A stretch of 7,585 nt of DNA. Source: Zoogloeaceae bacterium (GTDB lineage Bacteria; Pseudomonadota; Gammaproteobacteria; Burkholderiales; Rhodocyclaceae). The notes beneath the pieces are model-generated. The model searched no databases and was not told where the DNA came from. It saw only the letters and a program-made list of their open reading frames with translations. Shown here in pieces: positions 1 through 4,755 of the stretch. The stretch is from the NCBI GenBank assembly GCA_015657735.1, contig SSSX01000433.1:1-7585 (forward strand), written 5' to 3'. The translations under genes were made by a program, and so were the position numbers. The first letter of the stretch is position 1, and every line of letters begins with the position of its first letter.

Positions 1-30
1 TCATCCCGGTGGTGGCGCGGGCAACGGGTT

Positions 31-876
31 TCACATGCTTTCCAGTGTTTCGAAGGCCATGTCGCGCAGGTCGTAGAAATCGCTTTCGTTGATGTTCAGG
101 TGCGCCATCACCGGCGCCCGGCCAAGCAGCCAGACCGAGTCCTCGTTCATGCGCATGAAGCTGCCGACGAAGCAGGCCGACAGCGTGGCGAGCGCGACGA
201 GGGTGCGCGACTTGGCGGCGGTGTCGTCGGCGGTCGGCGCGAAGATCTCCATGTCGTGGTGGAGCAGCGTGGCGTTGCAGATTTCTTCCGGCAGGCCCCA
301 GTTGCGGCACAGCAGGTAGCCGAGCACCGCATGGTTGGTGTCGTGGCGCTCGTCCTCGACGGCGGTGAAGGGGCGGTCGCCGGTGGCGTTGGCGATCTGC
401 AGGGTTTCCCGGTAGGTGGGAAAGCGGCCCATCAGCACGGCGATTCCGCTGTCGTGGAAAAGGCCGAAGCTGTATGCGCTGTCGGCCGGCACGCCGCGGA
501 ATTCCCGGGTCAGCCGGGCGCACAGCTGGGCGATGCGGGTCGTCGAATCCCAGAAGCGGTCGAGGCGCGGGCCGCCGCCGATGGCGTTGCGCAGCGCGAC
601 GCCGGCCACCAGGCTGCCGATGGTGCGCATGCCGAGCACCGGCAGCGCCTGCTGGACGGTGCTGACCTTGCGGCGCAGCCCGAAGGCCGGCGAGTTGGCC
701 ACCTTGAGGACCGAAGCGGCGAGCGCCACGTCGCCGCTGATGAGGGTGCCGATGGTGGTCAGCGACGCGCTGGAGGAGGCGATTTCCTTTTGCAGGCGCG
801 TGAGGACGGTCGGGCAGGCGGGGATGTCGATGCCCTTGAGCAGGCGTTCGATTTCGCCCTGGTGGGGTACTGGCAT
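31..876 (-). CDS. HDOD-domain signalling protein
   Basis: This 281-residue protein has no signal peptide or membrane segment, so it should be cytoplasmic. Residues about 12-215 read as an HDOD domain, a catalytically degenerate relative of HD phosphohydrolases used in bacterial signalling. Visible hallmarks are the N-terminal 'IPACPTVLTRL' stretch (18-28), 'VLKVANSPAFGL' (56-67), the helix around 'ALPVLGMRTI' (77-86), 'GLFHDSGIAVLMG' (138-150) and 'HAVLGYLLCRNWGLP' (182-196). The H141-D142 pair and H182, H206 and H207 remain, so HD-type metal binding is not wholly lost, although the HDOD family is usually regarded as non-catalytic. No GGDEF, EAL or receiver domain is attached. The ATG at 874-876 is the first candidate after an in-frame stop upstream. 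It has no clear Shine-Dalgarno sequence. The gene is divergent from the patatin-like gene. Its specific signal or partner cannot be told from the sequence. Confidence 0.9.
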   Translation of the reverse strand: MPVPHQGEIERLLKGIDIPACPTVLTRLQKEIASSSASLTTIGTLISGDVALAASVLKVANSPAFGLRRKVSTVQQALPVLGMRTIGSLVAGVALRNAIGGGPRLDRFWDSTTRIAQLCARLTREFRGVPADSAYSFGLFHDSGIAVLMGRFPTYRETLQIANATGDRPFTAVEDERHDTNHAVLGYLLCRNWGLPEEICNATLLHHDMEIFAPTADDTAAKSRTLVALATLSACFVGSFMRMNEDSVWLLGRAPVMAHLNINESDFYDLRDMAFETLESM

Positions 877-890
877 GGAAGCGTGTTCTG

Positions 891-915
891 TTACGGTGAG
901 ATTCCCGTAATTCTA
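891..915 (-). promoter_or_regulatory. candidate promoter/operator of the HDOD gene
   Basis: A perfect inverted repeat, TTACGG-8 nt-CCGTAA, spans 891-910. Abutting it, read on the minus strand at 910-915, is TAGAAT, five of six matches to a sigma-70 -10 box. That would put the transcription start inside the repeat, about 27 nt ahead of the HDOD start codon, which is a typical operator position. No convincing -35 hexamer lies 16-18 bp upstream, so a promoter here would be weak or activator-dependent. The repeat is seen directly; the regulatory role is inference. Confidence 0.3.
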
Positions 916-1077
916 ACCGACGTGCGCCAACCCGACGAAATCCGGCTTGCGCCTGATCCGCCCCGGGCGGGGGGATTCGATCCGGCCCTGCCGGTGGCCG
1001 ACCACTGCCGTCCGTCGCACCGCAGCCTGTCGCCGTGGTAGCGCCGGCGGCCGAAGAGTGGTCCAATTTCCGGCCCG

Positions 1078-1099
1078 GTGTGGCCATCGCCGGTCACAC
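1078..1099 (+). promoter_or_regulatory. inverted repeat upstream of the patatin-like gene
   Basis: GTGTGGCC (1078-1085) and GGTCACAC (1092-1099) form an 8-bp stem with one G-T wobble around the 6-nt loop ATCGCC. The repeat ends 31 nt before the chosen ATG at 1131. The placement fits an operator or a 5'-leader hairpin. No T-run follows, so it is not a terminator. The function is unproven, and chance hairpins are common at this GC content. Confidence 0.3.
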
Positions 1100-1130
1100 G
1101 ATCCGCGTCTGCAACTCTTCAGGTTCCCAC

Positions 1131-2456
1131 ATGACTTCGCCCAACGTCTCCGCCTGTTCGCCCCGCCTCGCCATCGCCTGCCAGGGCGGCGGTTCCCACA
1201 CCGCCTTCACGGGCGGCGTGCTGGCTTATCTTTTTCTGTCCTTCGAGCACTTCGAGCGCAAGGGCGAGGGCGGCCGCTGGTTCGACCTGCTGGGCCTGTC
1301 GGGCACCTCCGGCGGCGCGCTCACCGCCGCGATGGCCTGGAGCGCCGCGCCCGACGGCAGCTGGGCCGAGGGCGCCCGGCGGGTGCTGCATTACTGGAAC
1401 CGCAACAAGGCCGGCCTCGATCCGCGCGGCAAGCCGCCCCAGTGGTGGCCGGAATATTTCAGCAATGCCGCCGGGCACTGGCTGATGTCGTGGCAGGACG
1501 TGCTGCCCGCCGCCTGGCAGGACGTTCTGCCGGCCATGAGTTTTGCGCCGATGGCGACCGTCTCGGCGATGATCCAGGCTCGCATGAAGGCCGATATGCG
1601 GGCGGTGGTCGGCCTGGCGGAAGACGCCGAGCGTTTTTTCGGGCGCCCGGGGATGGATTTCTTCGCCGGCGCGGTGGACGTGGTGAACCCCGAGGACGAA
1701 CCGCAGAGCGCCTTCCGGACCTTTCCCGAGCGGCCCGAGGAAGGGGTGCGGCTCGACGAACTGCTGGCCAGCGCGTGCATCCCCGAAGTCTTCGTCGCCC
1801 GCCCCTTGTCGGTCGAGCTGCGCGACGGCTCCGGCCGCAGCGAGGAGCGCTTCTTCTGGGACGGCCTGTATTCGCAGAACCCGCCGATCAACGATTTCTT
1901 CATCGACCGCCAGCGCGACCGCAAGCCGGATCTGCTGTGGGTCGTGCAGATCAACCCGAACCGCTACGAAGGCTCCGCCTGCGGGCCGCGGACGCCGGAC
2001 GAACAGGCCGACCGGCGCAACGAGCTGGCCGGCAATCTGTCTCTCGGTCAGGAGCTGCGCGCCATCGACGTGGTGAACAAGATCGCCTTCGAACTGGCCG
2101 AGCTGCCCGCCATCGCCGGCCCGCTGGCCGACTACAAGGCCGTCACGGTGTGCTTCGTGCGCCTTGCCGCGCGCGACGACGGCCCGTTGGCGCGCTACCG
2201 GCTGGACTACGCCTCCAAGCTCGACCGCGATCCGGCCTTCATCGATGCGCTGATGGCCGAAGGCATCGCCGCCGCTTATGCCGCGGCCGTCGACCATCGG
2301 CTGGTACGGCCCCACGAATGCATGAACCAGGTGTGCGCGCCGTCCTATCCGAACCCGGCCTGGCCGGCGCCGGCCGATCTGGAGGCGCTCGTCGGCGACG
2401 CCGCCCTCGCCCGCCAATGGCGTCGGCTGGCGGCGGCCGGCAAGGTGCCGGACTGA
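1131..2456 (+). CDS. patatin-like phospholipase family protein
   Basis: This 441-residue predicted serine acyl hydrolase uses the Ser-Asp dyad of the patatin family. The glycine-rich oxyanion loop is 'CQGGGSHTAFTGG' (17-29), the nucleophile elbow is G-T-S-G-G with Ser60, and the acid is Asp244 in 'FFWDGLYSQNPP' (241-252). The usual DG[GA] is DGL here. After the core, a family-like tail contains 'PDLLWVVQINP' (266-276) and 'RRNELAGNLSLGQELRAI' (295-312). There is no signal peptide, so it is probably cytoplasmic or membrane-peripheral. The likely substrate is a phospholipid or other acyl ester, but none can be assigned. A GTG at 1035 in the same frame would add 32 residues. The ATG at 1131 is preferred because conserved sequence begins just after it and a short AGG lies 7 nt upstream. 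An 8-residue tandem duplication occurs at residues 121-136. The next gene on this strand has its own promoter. Confidence 0.9.
   Translation: MTSPNVSACSPRLAIACQGGGSHTAFTGGVLAYLFLSFEHFERKGEGGRWFDLLGLSGTSGGALTAAMAWSAAPDGSWAEGARRVLHYWNRNKAGLDPRGKPPQWWPEYFSNAAGHWLMSWQDVLPAAWQDVLPAMSFAPMATVSAMIQARMKADMRAVVGLAEDAERFFGRPGMDFFAGAVDVVNPEDEPQSAFRTFPERPEEGVRLDELLASACIPEVFVARPLSVELRDGSGRSEERFFWDGLYSQNPPINDFFIDRQRDRKPDLLWVVQINPNRYEGSACGPRTPDEQADRRNELAGNLSLGQELRAIDVVNKIAFELAELPAIAGPLADYKAVTVCFVRLAARDDGPLARYRLDYASKLDRDPAFIDALMAEGIAAAYAAAVDHRLVRPHECMNQVCAPSYPNPAWPAPADLEALVGDAALARQWRRLAAAGKVPD
1491..1538 (+). repeat. 24-bp in-frame tandem duplication within the patatin-like gene
   Basis: Two adjacent 24-bp units (1491-1514 and 1515-1538) encode WQDVLPAA and WQDVLPAM. 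They differ at a few bases only, including GTG versus GTT for the valine codon and CCC versus CCG for the proline codon. Being a multiple of three, the duplication keeps the frame. It lies between the nucleophile (residue 60) and the catalytic Asp (residue 244), in the part of the fold where patatin relatives vary most. Confidence 0.75.
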
Positions 2457-2487
2457 ACCCCGGTGCAGGGGCAGGTCGCCCGCGGCC

Positions 2488-2504
2488 TGTCGGAAAATCT
2501 TACA
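2488..2504 (+). promoter_or_regulatory. candidate activator (enhancer-binding protein) site for the PEP-CTERM gene
   Basis: The 17-bp box TGTCGGAAAATCTTACA has TGT...ACA ends. It sits 97 bp upstream of the -24/-12 promoter at 2601, a normal distance for the upstream activating sequence of a sigma-54 enhancer-binding protein. Part of it recurs in inverted orientation at 2548-2555 (TTTTTCCG), with CCGAC following at 2561-2565. Sigma-54 with the PrsK/PrsR two-component system is known to control PEP-CTERM genes in some floc-forming betaproteobacteria. Assigning this box to PrsR is inference. Confidence 0.4.
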
Positions 2505-2600
2505 AAAAAGGATGGCGGCGGGCCGTCGCGCTCCCGCGCGGGGCAGGTTTTTCCGTTCATCCGACTGATTGAAAAAGGAAAAATATTCAGCAGCTGAGCT

Positions 2601-2616
2601 TGGCGTATTTTTTGCT
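2601..2616 (+). promoter_or_regulatory. sigma-54 (-24/-12) promoter of the PEP-CTERM gene
   Basis: TGGCGTATTTTTTGCT matches the RpoN consensus TGGCACG-N4-TTGCW in length and in its key elements: GG at 2602-2603, GC at 2614-2615 and exactly 12 bp between them. The mismatches are confined to the three bases after TGGC. The predicted start of transcription is near 2627, giving a leader of about 66 nt before the ATG at 2693. The element lies in non-coding DNA immediately upstream of a PEP-CTERM gene, a gene class known to be RpoN-dependent in related bacteria. Confidence 0.75.
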
Positions 2617-2692
2617 TTTTAGCGGATGACGCTTGCTCCTGTAACGGCACCCGTCACTTCACCGAATTCATTGCACTTGTCTGGGGAAAAAA

Positions 2693-3460
2693 ATGATGAA
2701 GCTCAAGCAATCTCTGCTGTGCGCGGCTCTGGCAGCCGGCGCGCTGGTGGCGGGACAGGCGGTTGCCGCGCCGCTTTCTCTGTCCAACGCCGACTTCGAA
2801 ACCGGCGATCTGAGCGGCTGGAGCACCCTCGGTTCGGTGTTCGCCACGCCGAGCACCAGCGTCACGACCTTCGACAGCACCAACTGGTCGATCTTCGCCG
2901 CCGGCACCACGATGGCCCAGCTGAACAGCAACGGCGCCACCCTCGCCACCATCGAGAGCACCCTCGGCATCGTCAGCGGCACGCTCAATGCGCTCAACAC
3001 CAACCCCAACGGCGGCGGTATCACCAACGGCGCGGCGCTGTACCGCAGCTTCACCGCCCAGGCCGGCGACAGCATCTCCTTCGCCTGGGACTACGTCGCC
3101 CGCGACTACATCCCGTTCAACGATCCGTCCTTCGCCATCCTGATCGGCCCGGACAGCTCGATCGACGTGCTCGCCACCATCAACGGCCTCGGCCAGGCTG
3201 TCGGCACCTCCGGCCACTCCGGCTGGCAGACCTACAGCAAGACCTTCGCCACCACCGGCGACTACACGCTGGCCTTCGTGACCACCAACGACAAGGACAC
3301 AGTGCTGGATTCCGCGCTCTTCATCGACGCGACTGCCGGCTCCTGCAACCCGACCTGCCCGCCGCCGATCAACAAGGTGCCGGAGCCGGGCGTGCTGGCG
3401 CTGACCGGCTTTGCCGCGCTCAACGCCTTTGCGCTGCGTCGCCGCATCCGCAAGGCCTGA
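2693..3460 (+). CDS. PEP-CTERM sorting domain-containing secreted protein
   Basis: This 255-residue exported protein has a Sec signal peptide at about 1-26 (MMKLKQ, a hydrophobic stretch, then AVAA). Its C-terminal sorting signal is textbook PEP-CTERM: V-P-E-P at 229-232, a hydrophobic helix to about 248, then the basic tail RRRIRKA. Such proteins are processed by an exosortase (EpsH/XrtA type) at the PEP motif and displayed on the surface or attached to exopolysaccharide, often with a role in floc or biofilm matrix. The mature part opens with 'NADFETGDLSGW' (32-43), a motif common at the start of beta-sandwich, galactose-binding-like PEP-CTERM ectodomains. The rest is rich in Ser, Thr, Asn and Gly. 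Two cysteines (C218, C222) sit just before the anchor. The start follows GGGG at 2683-2686; ATG at 2696 is an equally plausible alternative. No exosortase gene lies in the window. The ligand is unknown. Confidence 0.93.
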   Translation: MMKLKQSLLCAALAAGALVAGQAVAAPLSLSNADFETGDLSGWSTLGSVFATPSTSVTTFDSTNWSIFAAGTTMAQLNSNGATLATIESTLGIVSGTLNALNTNPNGGGITNGAALYRSFTAQAGDSISFAWDYVARDYIPFNDPSFAILIGPDSSIDVLATINGLGQAVGTSGHSGWQTYSKTFATTGDYTLAFVTTNDKDTVLDSALFIDATAGSCNPTCPPPINKVPEPGVLALTGFAALNAFALRRRIRKA

Positions 3461-3477
3461 CGACCGCCTGAACCCGG

Positions 3478-3495
3478 CTCCGGCCGGGGCCGGAG
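3478..3495 (+). other. perfect GC-rich hairpin downstream of the PEP-CTERM gene
   Basis: CTCCGGCC (3478-3485) and GGCCGGAG (3488-3495) are perfect complements separated by two bases; in RNA the innermost pairs would open to make a workable loop. There is no T-run, so it is not a terminator by itself. It lies 17 nt past the stop codon and just ahead of the true terminator, where it may protect the mRNA 3' end from exonucleases. Confidence 0.45.
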
Positions 3496-3500
3496 TCGCC

Positions 3501-3532
3501 ACGGGCGACGGGGGAAACCTCGTCGCCCGTTT
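3501..3532 (+). terminator. Rho-independent terminator of the PEP-CTERM gene
   Basis: ACGGGCGACG (3501-3510) pairs perfectly with CGTCGCCCGT (3521-3530). The loop GGGGAAACCT can extend the stem by three pairs, one of them G-U, and close with a GAAA tetraloop. TTT follows at 3530-3532, so the U-tract is short but the stem is strong. A competing 6-bp stem is possible between GTCGCC (3495-3500) and GGCGAC (3504-3509). The position 40 nt after the stop codon supports termination of a monocistronic PEP-CTERM message. Confidence 0.7.
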
Positions 3533-3706
3533 GCATTCAATGCCCGCCGCGCGAGCGCGATGCGTCGGCGCGGCACCGGATGGCGGCGGCCGCGGGCGGC
3601 CCCGGGGCGGCGATCGGGATGCCGAAAGCCGGGCGGGTTTGCGGTATGCTGCCGGGGCGTTCGACGCCGGTGGCGTCCGGCCACGAATTTCCAACCATCA
3701 ATAAGC

Positions 3707-3714
3707 AAAGGGAG
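3707..3714 (+). promoter_or_regulatory. ribosome binding site of the PhaJ-type hydratase gene
   Basis: AAAGGGAG ends 5 nt before the ATG at 3720 and is a near-consensus Shine-Dalgarno sequence, which fixes the start. The leader upstream carries two overlapping short hairpins sharing ACGCC (GGCGT-TCG-ACGCC at 3656-3668 and GACGCC-GGT-GGCGTC at 3663-3677). A TATGCT at 3645-3650 resembles a -10 box but lacks a good -35. Confidence 0.7.
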
Positions 3715-3719
3715 CAGCA

Positions 3720-4166
3720 ATGAGCGAGCAGACCAACCAGTTCGAAGAATTTTACGGTTACAAGTTCGAAGACCTGTCCGTCGGCCAGAGCGCGGCCTAC
3801 GCCCGCACCGTCACCGAAGCCGACATCCTGATGTTCGCCGGCGTTTCGGGCGACTACAACCCGGTGCACATCAACGAGGAACTCGCCGCCTCGACGATGT
3901 TCGGCGGCCGCATCGCCCACGGCATGCTGTCGGCCGGCTTCATCTCCACCGTGCTCGGCACCAAGCTGCCCGGCCCCGGCGCCATCTACCTGGCCCAGAC
4001 CCTCAAGTTCAAGGCGCCGGTCAAGATCGGCGATACCGTGGTGACCCGCTGCACGATCAAGGAACTGAACGCCGAGAAGCGCAAGGTCAAGTTCGACACC
4101 ATCTGCACCGTGCGCGGCAAGACCGTGGTTGAAGGCGAAGCCGACATCATGGTGCCGGCGCGCTGA
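3720..4166 (+). CDS. phaJ: MaoC-family (R)-specific enoyl-CoA hydratase, PhaJ type
   Basis: This 148-residue single hot-dog domain protein should hydrate trans-2-enoyl-CoA to (R)-3-hydroxyacyl-CoA. That reaction feeds beta-oxidation intermediates to PHA synthase. The signature is the hydratase-2 motif 'FAGVSGDYNPVHINEELA' (39-56), with the catalytic Asp45 and His50 spaced D-x4-H as in Aeromonas PhaJ (Asp31/His36). It is followed by 'FGGRIAHGMLSAGFIS' (61-76), 'PGPGAIYLAQTLKFKAPVKIGD' in the second strand region (84-105) and a C-terminal strand near 'VVEGEADIMVP' (136-146). It carries about 14 more N-terminal residues than the Aeromonas enzyme. It is cytoplasmic, with no signal peptide. The gene stands alone between two terminators, with no PHA synthase or thiolase nearby, so a PHA role is likely but not shown. 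MaoC relatives with other acyl-CoA substrates cannot be excluded. Confidence 0.88.
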   Translation: MSEQTNQFEEFYGYKFEDLSVGQSAAYARTVTEADILMFAGVSGDYNPVHINEELAASTMFGGRIAHGMLSAGFISTVLGTKLPGPGAIYLAQTLKFKAPVKIGDTVVTRCTIKELNAEKRKVKFDTICTVRGKTVVEGEADIMVPAR

Positions 4167-4192
4167 TTTTCGCTGGCTTGGATGTGATGTCG

Positions 4193-4219
4193 AAACGGGG
4201 GCGCTGGCCCCCGTTTTTT
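4193..4219 (+). terminator. Rho-independent terminator after phaJ
   Basis: AAACGGGGGC (4193-4202) and GCCCCCGTTT (4207-4216) form a perfect 10-bp stem around a GCTG loop, running into six T residues at 4214-4219. This is the strongest intrinsic terminator in the window. It begins 26 nt after the phaJ stop and separates that gene from the downstream pair. Confidence 0.92.
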
Positions 4220-4326
4220 ATTGCGGGCGCGCTGTTGCGCCGGGGCGACAGCCTGGTTGTGGGCACACCAGCGCGAAGTGGCAGGAATAGAATGATTGCA
4301 TTCACCGTCCATCGAGGAGAAACACC

Positions 4327-4695
4327 ATGACGAGCCTGACCAAAACGCTGCTGACTGTCTCGCTGCTGGCGCTGGCCGGCGGCGCCACGGCCGACGACAC
4401 CTTGTCCGGCGCCGCGTCGAAGGAGGCCCGCAAGGCCAGCGCCCATGGCGCGGCCAGCGCCGCGCACGGCGTCGCCGCCTCCGGCCGGGCCACCTCGGCG
4501 GCAGCGGCGGTGCCGCTGTCGGTAGGCGGCGCGGCGCTCGGGTCGACCGGTGCGGCGAGCGCCGCGGCGGCCCGTGAATCGCGCAAGGCGGCCAACGCGC
4601 CGATCGGCACGCCGCTCGAGGTGACCAACGAGGCGATCACCGTGGTGCCGCCCAACGAGGCGCTCAAGCCGAAGGACGAGCCGAAGAAGTTCTGA
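4327..4695 (+). CDS. small Ala-rich exported protein of unknown function
   Basis: I do not recognise a characterised family for this 122-residue protein. A Sec signal peptide is clear at residues 1-22 (MTSLTK, hydrophobic core, ATA before DD), so it should be periplasmic or secreted. The mature region to about residue 89 is dominated by Ala, Ser and Gly, with short basic clusters 'SKEARKAS' (31-38) and 'ARESRKAA' (82-89). These flank an uncharged Ala/Gly segment (about 57-81) that could be a glycine-zipper-like or membrane-interacting stretch. The tail 'NAPIGTPLEVTNEAITVVPPNEALKP' (90-115) is the only part with ordinary complexity and probably carries the conserved function. It ends in a charged Lys/Asp/Glu tail. 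The start is set by GAGGAG at 4314-4319, 7 nt before the ATG. The DUF2145 gene follows 60 nt downstream in the same orientation. A real gene is supported by the ribosome binding site, the signal peptide and GC-rich wobble positions. Confidence 0.78.
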   Translation: MTSLTKTLLTVSLLALAGGATADDTLSGAASKEARKASAHGAASAAHGVAASGRATSAAAAVPLSVGGAALGSTGAASAAAARESRKAANAPIGTPLEVTNEAITVVPPNEALKPKDEPKKF

Positions 4696-4700
4696 ATCCG

Positions 4701-4741
4701 CGCCCCGCCGTGCGCGGTGTCGGCGGGGCGATTTCATTTTT
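4701..4741 (+). terminator. intergenic terminator/attenuator-like hairpin
   Basis: CGCCCCGCCG (4701-4710) and CGGCGGGGCG (4721-4730) form a perfect 10-bp stem with a 10-nt loop, followed by the T-rich ATTTCATTTTT (4731-4741). It fits an intrinsic terminator of the small gene. It lies only 14 nt before the DUF2145 start codon, so the downstream gene must be expressed by read-through or from a promoter overlapping this short gap. Partial termination would make the upstream small protein more abundant. Confidence 0.7.
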
Positions 4742-4755
4742 CCGGAGCGACCAGA

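Noticed and set aside
1..30. Possible start (ATGA on the minus strand at 1-4) of another gene running off the left edge
   Set aside because: Only four bases are visible and no ribosome binding site precedes it, so it cannot be judged.
100..1041. Long plus-strand open frame opposite the HDOD gene
   Set aside because: Its composition is Arg/Gly/Ala-rich with no domain, and it mirrors a well-supported gene. It is an artefact of GC-rich wobble bases.
1035..1130. Earlier GTG start for the patatin-like protein
   Set aside because: The extra 32 residues show no conserved feature and span a hairpin. The ATG at 1131 fits the family start better.
1119..2417. 432-codon minus-strand open frame inside the patatin-like gene
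   Set aside because: It is antisense shadow coding, His/Gly/Arg-rich, with no ribosome binding site or domain.
2474..2550. Possible terminator after the patatin-like gene
   Set aside because: Only weak stems are seen (CAGGTC/GGCCTG, and a 4-bp CGCG stem before TTTTT). None makes a convincing intrinsic terminator.
947..2572. 541-codon open frame overlapping the patatin-like gene in another frame
   Set aside because: It is extremely Arg-rich with no recognisable motif. The patatin frame carries the catalytic motifs.
3622..3650. Possible sigma-70 promoter for phaJ (TATGCT at 3645-3650)
   Set aside because: The hexamer 17 bp upstream (CCGAAA) matches TTGACA at only three positions, too weak to list as a promoter.
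2654..3694. 346-codon minus-strand open frame over the PEP-CTERM gene
   Set aside because: It is a low-complexity translation crossing a strong terminator and a promoter, so it is a shadow.
4279..4300. TGGCA...TTGCA upstream of the small Ala-rich gene, resembling a sigma-54 promoter
   Set aside because: GG and GC are 18 bp apart, not 12; RpoN promoters do not tolerate this spacing. The inverted repeat GAATG-ATTG-CATTC at 4290-4303 is too short to call an operator.
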